From Sipunculus nudus (lineage: Eukaryota > Annelida > Sipuncula > Golfingiida > Sipunculidae), in the NCBI GenBank assembly GCA_026874595.1, contig CM049318.1, positions 47,532,456 to 47,596,455 on the forward strand: a stretch of DNA of 64,000 bases, given 5' to 3'. Made by a program: the position numbers and the translations under genes. Shown here piece by piece: positions 24,392 to 39,300 of the stretch (the first letter of the stretch is position 1; each line of letters begins with the position of its first letter). The notes under the pieces are model-generated. The model saw only the letters and a list, made by a program, of their open reading frames with translations, did not search any database and was not told the DNA's origin.

Positions 24392-27300
24392 GTTGGTACT
24401 TTCAATTAAGTAATTATGGTTCCCCATGACACTGAATGTTCAACTTGTAGAAGTTGTGGAGCGAGTATAGAATCCGGTTTTCATGGACGATGTTTTGGGT
24501 GTATACGGACGGACGTAATGATGGTGTTTAGGATTCGTGAAATGTAAAATTAAGAGGAATGTCGATGTCATATCATCAGCCATGTCATGTCTTATGTGCA
24601 GATTACTACTAATATGAGACGGTCCAGTCAGTTTAGACCCCTCTTCGAAATGAAGACCAGATTCTGTATTCGGGCCGAAGTGGTTGATCCTACTCCGATT
24701 GTCATCCTGGGCTGTTTTAATCAGGTTGAAAAATGACAAATTAGTCCGGTATCCATACAGTGAAAGTTTCGACAATATGAATCTAAGCCACAGGCAAGTT
24801 TTGTGTTGCCCAAAAATTTTATTACAACTAAGAACACGTCCATGCGATACAGATAACAAACCGGTATTATTGTAAAATCAGGGATAGAAATGTTTTAAAA
24901 TACTGACTTGCATCTGCTGCAAGTGGCTTAATGAAATAACTTGCGAACTACTTGGCGGCCCGCCATCCTTGCAGGATTTGAGATGCATGACTTGGTGACG
25001 TTGTTCCCGAGAAACACAAACTGCTGACAAGGCGCTGTGTATGCTGACATCTTGTGCCACATGTGGTAACGAATATACAGTCGGCAGCATCAGTTAAAAC
25101 CAACGGCAGGAGAGTAGCCTAATGTCGTAATGACGGAACACGATCATGAATGCAAACAGCAACATCCGGGAAACCTGCGGCAGGTTAGCGCCGCGATGTG
25201 CAAGACAATGATGGCAATGACAAATAATTGAAATATATACGATCACAACTGAAGGGCTGTAATTTTTTTTCATGGCCATTTTCAACATATATAGGCCTAT
25301 GTACGTGAAGGTTAAGCACCTGCGGCTGCCGTAAGTCAATCTTCAACTCAGGTTGCGTTGATTGATAAAAGCTTGCGTTGCACAAGCGTTTTTTTATTAT
25401 AATTTCGACCCCTGTAAATATAAGAATTCTAAAATAACAAATCATAATTTTATTGAAAAAAAGAATCCTAGAGAAATTCTACATTACATACAAGTAAAAA
25501 CAGATATAGCCACTTGAAATTATACCATGATTTTTGCAGCTCTTTCAAGACAGGTCAGCACTTTCCCTGCATGGCAAAGTAAATACTGTATTTGACGTAA
25601 TGAGTGGCCCTACTGTAATGAGCCCCCGCACAAATTTTTAGGGTTCCCTTTGAGAAAACAGAAGGAATGAGCCATTCTCACCTAAATAGCTTTTGCAGTG
25701 CCTATACACTTTTTACACATGGCTGGACCTATTGGCCTACTACCTATATCTCAAGCGCTGTTTGTTTAGACCTGGTTTTCTGGGTCCCTACGTAAGAGAG
25801 GAGCATTGTATGTTGGGCCAATCACATGATTTAAAGCAAATATAAATGCTGTTGACAAGGAATCTACATCATTATACGGATGTGTTGCCAGCAAAACGTA
25901 TTCCAGCTAAACAAGGAATGCACGCTGGAGCCAATGTTGTTACATTTCATTTTGAGTGACAGCTCATCACACGTAAACTTTTTGAATAGGCCACAGGCTC
26001 AGAGAGAATAGCCTGACACTTGGTTGGCATAGGTCCTTGTGTGAACAGGGTGCCTGGCCCATGAGCTGTCACTCAAATGAAATGTAACTGTTTTGGCTCT
26101 GTGCACACCACACTGGACTGGTTTCAGTTTTGCAGGCAACAGATACATGGCTATGCTGACATAGTCTTAATGTCATAATCAGTTGATGATAAGAGAACAC
26201 ACAGGGTTTTCCTCCACACCTATAGAGACCACCAAACACCACCATCTGAGCCATGGACAGTGTCTGGTATTACTTATTATAACTATTTGTACAGTCCATG
26301 TGGAATAAATACAGCTTACATTTTAAATCATAATGAAAGAGATATCTTCTGTTTCCACAGGGACACCAACACATCCCCAGTTGGTTGAAGGAACTCTTCT
26401 GCAAGATGGAACAGATATAAGAGATGTGACAATATTGTCAAAGGCGGACTGGGGCCGCATTCAAAACCAGCTGAATCGCAGAGCTCTGGAAGAAGAAAGA
26501 GTGAGACAGCTAAGAGAGGAGAAGGAACGCCTTCATCAGATGTCAAAAGAAAGAGTCAAAAACTGGTCCAACACCATAGCTGTAAGATTATACAAACCTG
26601 CCATATTACCAATTACACACTCATATGGAATATTGCCATGACTGCAGTGGTACACCATGCAGTCCTACTACTCAACATCTGTCCTGTTTGTCCTCCATTA
26701 GTTTTACCTAATTCCTAATTTTTCTTCTGGCAGGTGTTTATAAAATTGGATTAAAGATTTTAAGAATTTTTTTAAATATTTTTATTTTTTATTTTTATTT
26801 TTAAAATATTAAAATAGTTTCACTGTAATAAGAAGCAAGCATGCTAAATTCTTATTGTATCCCCAGACTGAAAGGGAAGGTCATAGATTTTAGGACAGTC
26901 ACACCACTACAGCCACCCAGACCATCTGTTTGATTAAGATGACTAAAGAATATCTCGTAATGTTTTTTTAGCTCAGCTGACTGTAAGTCATCTGAGCTAT
27001 AGTGATCACTCTTTGTCCGCCGTCCGTCTGTCTTGCCGTCCGTCTGACCGTTTGTTAACCAGGCACAAATCGTAAACGCTGGACCTAGAATCTTCATTCT
27101 TGATACACAGGGAGACCCATAAAAAGTCTCTATCGAAACCTGAAATTAGGTCCCTGTTGCCCATATCCTTTGAGCTGTGGGGCTCCCAATTACCCCCCAG
27201 AATAATGGAAAATTTGATAAAAAAAAACTGCAACATCTCAATAACTACAACACTGATGGTCATGATTTTTGGCATACATATTGATCAAGAGGTGTTCCAT

Positions 27301-30300
27301 CAGTTCCTGCAGACTGGTGGCGCCACCTGTATTTTTTCAAATTTTTACATTTTTTTCTCTATTTTTGATACCTTTAAGGATGTAGTTATCTGTCAACAGG
27401 GTACAAATTGTAACAACTGGACCTATAATCTTCATTCTTGACACACAGGGAGACCTATGAAAAGTCTCCATGGAAACCTGAAATTAGGTCTCTGTTACCC
27501 ATATCCTTTGTGCTGTGGCACTCCAAAGTACAGCTCAGAATAATGGAAAATTTGATAATGGAAATTTGATACAAAAGCTGAAGTATCTGAACAACTAATG
27601 CAGAGATCACCATGATTCTTTGTATGGATATTGACCATTAAGTGTATTTATTAGTTTCTGCAGACTGGTGGAGCCACCTGCATTTTTTTAAAGTTTACAC
27701 ATTTTTTCTCCATTTTTGAGATATATAAATACAGTCACAACTCGCCTGTTGGTTAATCTGTTTGATGCTTCAGTTGAATTGGTATATACTACCATTCAGA
27801 TGACAAAATTTCCTTTTGCCAATCTCTTCCCAGTCAGCTGAGCGTCATGACCCATGGGTCACTTGTTTCATTTTCTGTCTCCTTTTCATGGCATTAGATT
27901 TAATAAACTTTTCTAATTTATATTATTTATTACTTTTATCTGTCAAAGCTGATAAAGTTGACACAAAATAATTTTAATTTAAAAGAATTTGTTTTTCATC
28001 CATCAGTCCTGTAAATTAAGATCAGTTCTGTATTTTTACAAGGTTGTTTTAAATATTAAAATTTGAACTGTCACAGATATTGTCTTATGTTATTTCAAGG
28101 GGCAACGTCAGAAAAAACTTGAAGCACGCAAGATCCGTGAGGCAAAAGAAGAAGAAGAGAGAAAGCAGATTGATATAGAGGAGGCCAAATACCAGGCTGC
28201 AAAGCGCAAGGAGGCCATCGACCGAGCAAAGACCCAGCAGTACTATCAGACAGACAGAGTCAAAGGCTTCCATGTGAGTGTGTGCAAAGTAACTAAACAG
28301 ATAAGCTGGTCGATACAAGTGAAAAAAATTGATAAAATACTGTGCATGGTCTTTGTCAATACTTCATTGAGCATGTAAACTTGTTCCTGTCATATTCCAA
28401 GGCAAGTTTGTTTTATTATCAACAGTTTGGAGTTAATTATAGTTGGGTTGTGGTGATGAAATGTTGGTTCCAGCAGCAACCTTATAAATGCTATCCTTAT
28501 ATTTTTGTTTGCGAGCATTTCAGATATGCAGTATTTGCCAAAGGGAAATTATCATGAATAATTAAAATCTAGACGAATGAAGGCCTCATCATTGAAGGTA
28601 CATCAAAAGGCAAAAGTTTGACTTTATAAATAAAAAAAGATCTTGTATGTTACCCTTAAATAAAAGATTGCTATTACAAATGATATCCTAACTTTCAAAT
28701 TATCCCACATTAATTAACATTAATTTCTACCTGTTCAATTTTAACTTGGGCCACTGTCTGGTTGATATATGATTTTGGGCAAATACATACACAGGACGTG
28801 CACCAAAGCCATGTGTTGTAAACAAGCAGAGGGAGGAATCATGAAGGATACAAGCAATTTTAATTGCGTGAAGAAAGGTTAAATTGTACATTATTACAGG
28901 CTTAGAAATACATGAAAAGGCCACAGGATACAATTAACGTAACAGAGGAGTAAGTTTGATCTATCATGGGAACATTTAACGTGTATCCATTGTGCATAAA
29001 TAAGACCTGACAATAGGCATTAATTCTGTAGTCACACCAAAACTCTTTCCAAGTTCTTCCTCTGGCAGTAAATTAGTAATGGTTTAATTTATTGCAGCAA
29101 CCACAGTTGGTGCTGAAATACACAAAGTCGTTGGGGAGAATAGGTCAGGAATTTATCTTTTAGGTCACGAAAAGGTCATTAAAACCAGATGTTCTGAAAA
29201 GTGTATGAGCCCTGTAATATATCTATATAAAAGATGCCATATTACACAAGTTATTTGTATAATAGACATTAATACTTTTATTAACAGGATAAAACCAGTG
29301 GTTTATTTTCATGTTTCAGGGTGCATTATTGCTGACTGAAGTGCTGAAGGAACGAGAAGCCCAGCTAGAGCTTAACCGTCTCAAGGCCAACGCTAACAGT
29401 GGTCAGGACAAGGAATGGCTTGATAGGATGAGAAGAGAGTACGAAGAAGAAATCCTGAGGGACCAAGAAGAGGCCCGCAGGAGAATGAAGGCCACCAGAG
29501 AAAACGCTAGTTTCCAGAAGGCTCAGTGAGTTACTGGGAAATTGTATCTGTTAAAATGAGAGAAATACCTGTTTTTTAACACTATTAAGACTAACTTGGG
29601 TCTCATATTCACATAGTTAAACTTGTTCCCTTTTAGTTTTACAGACACCAAAGAATTTGTCTTGCCTAGCAAGTAAGTCTTAGTTCACTTTTTCCATTCA
29701 TCTGTATGTGTCACATGGAAGAAGACATATTTTGCATGTCTACCATCAACTGCCACTAATCCCATAGTTTTAATTTAACACCAGTAGGAAGGTGTATTTA
29801 TAAGTAGAGTGAATAATCATGACTGAACCCTTGCAAGGTAAGACTTCCCATTCTTGTAACATTACTTCAAATGCCTTTGAAGCTGACTGCCATCATCTGA
29901 CATGGCTTGATGACTAATCATTGAGGAGACCATTCTCAGATTGTCACAACAGTCAAACATGATCAGACAAGACTTCTGTTCTGCCAGATTTATCTCTGGA
30001 GACAGAGCTTGAGCCAAAGTGTCCCCCCCCCCCCCTTCAAAGTGTTCTTAATTACTTCCTCATATTCCTTCAGCCATGTGGTTAACTATTGCTAATCAAC
30101 CAGATTGTTCAGACCAACCTCCTCAGATAGTTCAGACTATCCCCCTCAGATAGTTCACACCAACCTCCTCAGATAGTTCAGACCAACCTCCAAGGATAGT
30201 TCAGACCAACCTCCACGGATAGTTCAGACCAACCTCTTCAGATAGTTCAGACAAACCTCCTCAGATAGTTCACACCAACCTCCACAGATAGTTCAGACCA

Positions 30301-33300
30301 ACCTCCTCAGATAGTTCAGACCAACCTCCTCAGATAATCAGATAGTTCAGACCAACCTCCTCAGATAATTCAGACCAACATCCTCAGAAAGTCAGACCAA
30401 CCTCCTCGAATAGTGCAGACCAACCTCCTCAGATTGTTCAGACCAACCTCCTCTTAGACCAGCACCAAAAGGGCAACTCAGCCTTGAGAAACCTTACTAA
30501 TAGATAGCCCAACAGCAATACCCCATCTCATGGCTCACCACAAATTTGCTGATAGGTGTCCTACAGCATGACCCCATCTCCTCATGGCTCTCAACATGTC
30601 AGGTGAGGGGAAACCCACAGCAGGATCTTATCTCCCCATGGTTCACCACAAATTAGGTGAGGATAGTCCCACAGCACGACCCAATCTCCTCATAGCTCAC
30701 AGCATGTCAGGTGAGGGGAGTCCCACAGCACGACCCCATCTCCTCATGGCTCACAACATGTCAGGTTAGGGGAGTCCCACAGTACGACCCAATCTCCTCA
30801 TAGCTCACAACATAAGATGAGGGAGTCCCACAGCACGATACCATCTCCTCATGACTCACAACATGTCAGGTGAGGGGAGTCCCACAGCAGGATCTTATCT
30901 CCCCATGGTTCACCACAAATTAGGTGAGGATAGTCCCACAGCAAGACCCAATCTCCTCATAGCTCACAACATGTCAGGTTAGGGGAGTCCCACAGCAAGA
31001 CCCCATCTCCTCATACCTCACAACATGTCAGGTGAGGGGAGTCCCACAGCATGACCCCATCTCCTCATGGCTCTCAACATGTCAGGTGAGGGGAAACCCA
31101 CAGCATGACCCCATCTCCTCATAGCTCACAACATGTCAGGTTAGGAGAGTCCCACAGCATGACCCCATCTCCTCATGGCTCTCAACATGTCAGGTGAGGG
31201 GAAACCCACAGCAGGATCTTATCTCCCCATGGTTCACCACAAATTAGGTGAGGATAGTCCCACAGCAAGACCCAATCTCCTCATAGCTCACAACATGTCA
31301 GGTTAGGGGAGTCCCACAGCATGACCCCATCTCCTCATGGCTCACAACATGTCAGGTGAGGGGAGTCCCACAGCATGACCCCATCTCCTCATGGCTCTCA
31401 ACATGTCAGGTGAGGGGAAACCCACAGCATGACCCCATCTCCTCATAGCTCACAACATGTCAGGTTAGGGGAGTCCCACAGCATGACCCCATCTCCTCAT
31501 GGCTCTCAACATGTCAGGTGAAGGGAAACCCACAGCAGGATCTTATCTCCCCATGGTTCACCACAAATTAGGTGAGGATAGTCCCACAGCAAGACCCAAT
31601 CTCATCATAGCTCACAACATGTCAGGTTAGGGGAGTCCCACAGCATGACCCCATCTCCTCATGGCTCACAACATGTCAGGTGAGGGGAGTCCCACAGCAT
31701 GACCCCATCTCCTCATGGCTCTCAACATGTCAGGTGAGGGGAAACCCACAGCATGACCCCATCTCCTCATAGCTCACAACATGTCAGGTTAGGGGAGTCC
31801 CAAAGCATGACCCCATCTCCTCATGGCTCTCAACATGTCAGGTGAGGGGAAACCCACAGCAGGATCTTATCTCCCCATGGTTCACCACAAATTAGGTGAG
31901 GATAGTCCCACAGCAAGACCCAATCTCCTCATAGCTCACAACATGTCAGGTTAGGGGAGTCCCACAGCATGACCCCATCTCCTCATGGCTCACAACATGT
32001 CAGGTTAGGGGAGTCCCACAGCATGACCCCATCTCCTCATAGCTCACAACATGTCAGGTTAGGGGAGTCCCACAGCATGACCCCATCTCCTCATAGCTCA
32101 CAACATGTCAGGTTAGGGGAGTCCCACAGTACGACCCCATCTCCTTATGGCTCACAACATTAGATGAGGGAGTCCCACAGCACGATACCATCTCCTCATG
32201 ACTCACAACATGTCAGGTAAGGGGAGTCCCACAGCATGACCCCATCTCCTCATAGCTCACAACATGAAGTGAGGGGAGTCCCACAGCACAAACCCATCTC
32301 CTCATGGCTCACCACAAGTTAGGTGAGAGGACTCCCACAGAAAGACCCCATTTCCTCATGGCTCACAACATGTCGGGTGAGGAGAGTCCCACAGCAAGAC
32401 CCCATCTCCTCATAGCTCACAGCATGTCAGGTGAAGGGAGTCCCACAGCACGACCCCATCTCCTCATGGCTCACAACATGTCAGGTTAGGGGAGTCCCAC
32501 AGTACGACCCAATCTCCTCATAGCTCACAACATAAGGTGAGGGAGTCCCACAGCACGATACCATCTCCTCATGACTCACAACATGTCAGGTGAGGGGAGT
32601 CCCACAGCATGACCTCATCTCCTCATAGCTCACAACATAAAGTGAGGGGAGTCCCACAGCACAAACCTATCTCCTCATGACTCGCCACAAGTTAGGTGAG
32701 GGTATTCCCACAGCATGACCCCATCTCCTCATGGCTCTCAACATGTCAGGTGAGGGGAAACCCACAGCATGACCCCATCTCCTCATAGCTCACAACATGT
32801 CAGGTTAGGAGAGTCCCACAGCATGACCCCATCTCCTCATGGCTCTCAACATGTCAGGTGAGGGGAAACCCACAGCAGGATCTTATCTCCCCATGGTTCA
32901 CCACAAATTAGGTGAGGATAGTCCCACAGCAAGACCCAATCTCCTCATAGCTCACAACATGTCAGGTTAGGGGAGTCCCACAGCATGACCCCATCTCCTC
33001 ATGGCTCACAACATGTCAGGTGAGGGGAGTCCCACAGCATGACCCCATCTCCTCATGGCTCTCAACATGTCAGGTGAGGGGAAACCCACAGCATGACCCC
33101 ATCTCCTCATAGCTCACAACATGTCAGGTTAGGGGAGTCCCACAGCATGACCCCATCTCCTCATGGCTCTCAACATGTCAGGTGAGGGGAAACCCACAGC
33201 AGGATCTTATCTCCCCATGGTTCACCACAAATTAGGTGAGGATAGTCCCACAGCAAGACCCAATCTCCTCATAGCTCACAACATGTCAGGTTAGGGGAGT

Positions 33301-36300
33301 CCCACAGCATGACCCCATCTCCTCATGGCTCACAACATGTCAGGTGAGGGGAGTCCCACAGCATGACCCCATCTCCCCATGGTTCACCACAAATTAGGTG
33401 AGGATAGTCCCACAGCAAGACCCAATCTCCTCATAGCTCACAACATGTCAGGTTAGGGGAGTCCCACAGCATGACCCCATCTCCTCATGGCTCACAACAT
33501 GTCAGGTTAGGGGAGTCCCACAGCATGACCCCATCTCCTCATAGCTCACAACATGTCAGGTTAGGGGAGTCCCACAGCATGACCCCATCTCCTCATAGCT
33601 CACAACATGTCAGGTTAGGGGAGTCCCACAGTACGACCCCATCTCCTTATGGCTCACAACATTAGATGAGGGAGTCCCACAGCACGATACCATCTCCTCA
33701 TGACTCACAAAATGTCAGGTAAGGGGAGTCCCACAGCATGACCCCATCTCCTCATAGCTCACAACATGAAGTGAGGGGAGTCCCACAGCACAAACCCATC
33801 TCCTCATGGCTCACCACAAGTTAGGTGAGAGGAGTCCCACAGCAAGACCCCATTTCCTCATGGCTCACAACATGTCGGGTGAGGAGAGTCCCACAGCAAG
33901 ACCCCATCTCCTCATAGCTCACAACATGAAGTGAGGGGAGTCCCACAGCACAAACCCATCTCCTCATGGCTCACCACAAGTTAGGTGAGAGGGGTCCCAC
34001 AGCAAGACCCCATTTCCTCATGGCTCACAACATGTCGGGTGAGGAGAGTCCCACAGCAAGACCCCATCTCCTCATAGCTCACAACATGAAGTGAGGGGAG
34101 TCCCACAGCACAAACCCATCTCCTCATGGCTCACCACAAGTTAGGTGAGAGGAGTCCCACAGCAAGACCCCATTTCCTCATGGCTCACAACATGTCGGGT
34201 GAGGAGAGTCCCACAGCAAGACCCCATCTCCTCATAGCTCACAACATGAAGTGAGGGGAGTCCCACAGCACAAACCCATCTCCTCATGGCTCACCACAAG
34301 TTAGGTGAGAGGAGTCCCACAGGAAGACCCCATTTCCTCATGGCTCACCACAAGTTAGGTGAGGGGAGTGCCACAGCACGACCCCATTTCCTCATGGCTC
34401 ACCACAAGTCCGGTGAGGTGTCCACTCCTCTTCCCCATCTCTAAGTGTATTGTTGCCATGTTATCCTATGAGTGTTGTTGAGCAGCCACATCATGCCATA
34501 TTCCTCTTCTCATGAAGAACCAGAGGGTGAATGAGAATCAAAGCCCTTGCTTATTCCTGGTGTTCCTGCTTGATTAATATCAGCACCATGAATTACCCAG
34601 CACAAGCTCTCAGGTATTATATAATAACAGTGGTTCCCATTTTATGTACTCTGTCACTATGTGTTTACCATTGAGGCTCTTCAGAACATGCCATCTTCAT
34701 AGCTCTGCTACCTTCAGGTCAGATCTCATGAGACGTGTCTTCTGTTGCAATGTCCCTTGTCCTTGAATTTAAATTATGTATAATAATCTATTAATTAATG
34801 ACTAACACCCTTATAATATGACTAACAACCTTGAAATGTGTAGTGTATTCTTGTTGATCCTTGACAGCTTTACCCCTGGTATGACACCAGTTGAGCAATC
34901 TGAAATAATTTTCCCTTTTGGCATCTGTAATGGTACCTTTATCCATTCCTATGATACTCCTGTCACAGTATTACCTCAGCAATCATACATCTTACCTTTG
35001 ACCATTCAAGTAATTTTAAGTTTACCAGCCATGTTTCTGTCATCCTACTTATAGTTTTAAAAAAGCAAGGTCTACAAAATGTATCTAACAGTTTGAATAT
35101 TAGGTCTTTTTGTGATTGGTCATGCTTGTGAGCTGAGCATCATGACCCAAGGTTCACTTGTATTGTGTACAGGATCAGTGAACACCTGAGACAGCATGAG
35201 GGGGAGACCAGGGAGCAGCAGCAGGAGGGAGAGGAGCTGAAACGTCTGGCCGCCCAGTACGAGCTAGAGAAGAAACGCCTTGAAGAAATCCGCGCCGCTG
35301 AGGCCAAACAGCTCATGTCTGATAATCTCAAGCAGATCAGTGATGTCAAGAAGATGCGGGAGATAGCAAAGTTACAGGAAGAGGTAAGGTGTACTCTGTG
35401 TATGGGCAGTTTTATTACAGACTTTAGCAGCACAATAATGGACTTTCACTAAGATGATTTAGTAGGTATAAATAAGAGGAGAGAGTACTTGTGCAGAAGA
35501 AAATTTTGCGAAGTTTTAAAACATTAGAGTGATAACTATACCAATTCCTATACAGTGGAGGATGGCTGTAACATTATATTAAGGTGAAAGAGCCTGTCCA
35601 AAAGGTGAAGGTGAGATACCAAAAACACCACTAGCTGAAAGCCTTCCTTACCCAGGTGGCTGGCTGTCTTTAATTAAAGTTTTAAATTAGCAAAGAGTTG
35701 CTAATAGCAAAAGGCCTTGTTCAGGAAGAATAGCAACAATGTTTTCTTGACATTAAGTTGAAATTTGTGAATGTTGCCCTCTGTAATGTTTGGAATACAA
35801 GACTGAGGAGCAAGTATTCAAGACAACACTTGACTGAATGGCTTATAGGTTTTGTGTGGGGTGATCACTTTAAAAATCAAAAGTAAAATAATAAGCTGGT
35901 TATACTGACTAAGTAATAACCTGGGACCAGTAATAATAACTGCTTGGATACCTCTTGGTTGCTAACAAAACCTACATATTACTGCTTACCATAAAAAAAC
36001 GCATATACGTTGAGAAATTTGTTCCCAAAAAACTAATCCAAGAAAGGGGAGTCGACTTTGAGTGGGTCTTAGCCTGAGAGGCAAAATTTGCACGAACTTA
36101 GTCAAACTGCCGGCCTGAATGTCTTAACTGATCGACAACTAGATATCCGTTTCCAGTGAAGTCAGGTACACAAGTCCCCCTTTCGGTCCAAAAATACAGT
36201 CTAATAAGGTTTCCGACTATTTTTTTCCAAATTTCGACCATTTACGGTGTTCTTTCACTTGGATAATGCAGTATATTAAAATGTTTGCAATTTACATGGT

Positions 36301-39300
36301 TGCTGACAACCAGGAAATGACCCGCGTCTAGCTATAATGAGCTTCATTCACAGGCGATTAAGTACGAGTGCAAGAGGCAGGAGTATTGCGTAATCAGTTG
36401 GGATTTTATCCAGGGCATCGGCCCCTGTGTATTTGACATCCAATTATGTTACCATATTTCCCCACAAAAACATTTGGTGCTTGCGTAAGTTTGCAAACAT
36501 GTAAATGGTAAAAGCCTGTGGGTTATGGTATCTGAGCTACAGACAGGTGACAGATGGCTGATTACAGCACTGATTAGCGCTCACTCGGTAAGGGGATGGC
36601 TGCCTGTCCTAAGAAGCCCCAAACTAGGTCACGCTGTTCACCTGTGTACTTACACGGGGGGGAAATTATCACTCCGTTCAGAAGTTCCTACTTAAAATTC
36701 ACCCCAAATCGTAGTGAATGACTTCGGCCCTGAGCAAAGCTCGGGAAAGAAGTTCAACCCTGACATCGATATCGCAATGAACAAAAGAACTCAAAACCTG
36801 CAAGACTTAGTCAAAATTAGTACTCAACAGAATGTGAAATATATAATTCATTCACAAAAACTTTCATAAAAAAAATAGGAAAATGGAGTTTGATCAAAGA
36901 ACGACTGACGTGTTGTCAGCGTGTAGCCCTGCATTCCATGCTCTCACTCTGCGGTTGGCTATGCTGGATACCTACGCTGCATATATGCAGTTATATCGCA
37001 TGTAATTGTTCATTAGTGCGTCAGTCTGTGAGGCAAGGAAGACCGGAGTTGATTGAAACTTGAATAAAACTGTCGTTTACGGCTTTGTGTTTTCTCATAA
37101 TGTATAATAAAAATCTCTGATAATAAAATTACTGCCCTTGATCCACAGATATGACCAAGCTGAGGACAGCTTACACTGTCACGTACACGGCCTTTTCAGG
37201 CGACTCGCTTGGTCCAATTTCACGCGTTCTTTTCAATTTAGATTATATAAAATTTAGAGAAGCCCGCGACAATCATGTTTTATTAACACACTTAAATAGT
37301 CATGTTTTTATTGATATCTGACACAAACAATCATCAGAAGTTTAAAATAAATGATCAGTGACGGAAAGTATGAGAAATCCTTGGCTGTTCTATTATCGCG
37401 CACCTGCCGATTCTGGGTCTCAGACGATCTTCATTTCTGCAAAATACTTAAAGTATCGACCTGTTATATTTATTAATCTTAGAATCTTTATGATGCCAAA
37501 TAACTTTTAAATAGATTGCACAACAAAACAAATGACATTTTTACAGTTTAAAAAAAATTGAGTGGTATGAATGTCAAAAATGAGTTGCCAGTCATTTAAT
37601 TCACCTTTCCCCAGTGGCCTGTCACACTACTTTGATGGTCATGTATGCTGCTTCAGACCTGTTTTGACCCCCAGAATGGCTTGAGAAAATTTTTACCTGA
37701 TATTTACCCTGAAAATTCATACTTGACTTATATGCAAGATTGACTTATGTGCGAGTTTTAACGGTAAATTATTTGGCTGGTCCTCAAGAAACTAGTTGGA
37801 GGCTTGGTAAATAAGAAAACAGTTAAGACCTGAAAATGGTTCACTTGGGACTCTGCCTCGTCCACACAGACCCAGATCGAGGCTTTCACCTGCTGGAAAC
37901 ACTTATACCTTATATAATATTGAGATTAAAAATGCCATTTATTCTTATTGATTCATTTCTGGGTTTAAGAAGTATGTTTAAATTTGTTATTTTAAGTTGA
38001 TGTATCCATTAGTAATCCCTATTATTATTGCTTGTATATTGAAACCCTTAATATTGACCAGGCTGAAATGTCCTCTAATGCAAACAGGCTGATCAAAACA
38101 TTGTGGTCAGAAATGTCTGTGCCTGAAATGTCCTACATTCAGAATTACTCCCTGTCAATGCAGATAATTCTATTTATTCCAGCATACCTGAAAACCTTAG
38201 GCATCATCCTAAAATATGGGTAAAGCCCATTAGACATTTTTTTATTTTATGGTTTTAAGTTATTATTTTGGGGGGGTATTTAAACTTGAAATGTACATGA
38301 AAAGAGTTATGTTAAAACTTATCACCTGTGAAAGACTACCGATTATTAAAGATAAAAACATGAAAAATTTATATGCTTTTTAGAAAATATTTACAACTCT
38401 TTATGTGTAAAATGGAATTTTTTAACCACAAATGGCTGAAAAATATCAAGTTAAAGGTAAAATATCTACAACCAATAATTTTTTTTTTCATCTTTAAAAA
38501 CTCAACCAAGTGGTTCCAGAGCAACAGTTAAGGAAATATTTTAGAAAAAAATGATATGACGTTTAAATACTCATGAGACAGACTGTAATGTGTCATTGTT
38601 GCATTCCTTCACTCAGTACTGTTCATCCTGTGAGTGTAAGTGGCACACTTTTAATCCAAATGATCCATATGAGTTTGAAAAGAATCAACCTGGCTGTCAA
38701 AATGTGGTGAAAAATATATTAGTAGCTCTGTGGTTCTTTACAGCCATATAAAAAACCCAGAAAAGTGCATTAATTCTTCATTTAATTTTGATTCTTCCAA
38801 ACTTCCGAGCCATTCTTCACAGCTGACAGCCCCATAAAAACACATTGTGGGGCTGTTATCAAAAAGTCCTTGTAGTGATTTTAAAATATTACCAGGAATT
38901 TATGATAAATATATGATGCATCATTACCTTGAAGTCATATGACAAATATTTCTTCAAATTTATAGTAAATATATGATATATATATTATAACTGGCATAAG
39001 TTAATCATGCTATTAAATTTGATATAAATTATTGATTTATAAAACAGGAGGAGGACGAGGAGTGCCGCATCTTCTCCCAGGCCAAACGAAAGATGATGAA
39101 GCTGAGATCAGAGAAGGAAAAACAACTGCACAAGTAAGATCATATCTTTCATTATAAAGTTTCTTTTTCTTATAATGTTTATGGATCTGTTTAAACCAAA
39201 GTTTTAATCCCAAAAGCTTCTGTCTTTCACGCGTGGCTCACCTACCAAAAGGAGAAGAACCCTAATAATTATGAGGTCAAGGTCGCCAGATCCATACTCT

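Noticed and set aside
24440-24859. 139-codon minus-strand open frame
   Set aside because: It lies antisense in CFAP210 intron 1, shows no family motifs and has no splice-consistent partner.
26333-26360. ATG at 26333 as the CFAP210 start
   Set aside because: The codons before 26361 are the pyrimidine tract and AG of a good acceptor, and an upstream phase-matched ATG with an X-box exists. It remains an alternative if transcripts start in intron 1.
30584-33665. Open frames reading repeated SQHVRLGESHSMTPSPH-like units
   Set aside because: They come from the 54-bp array, whose period is divisible by three. They lie inside CFAP210 intron 4 and lack any start or splice context.
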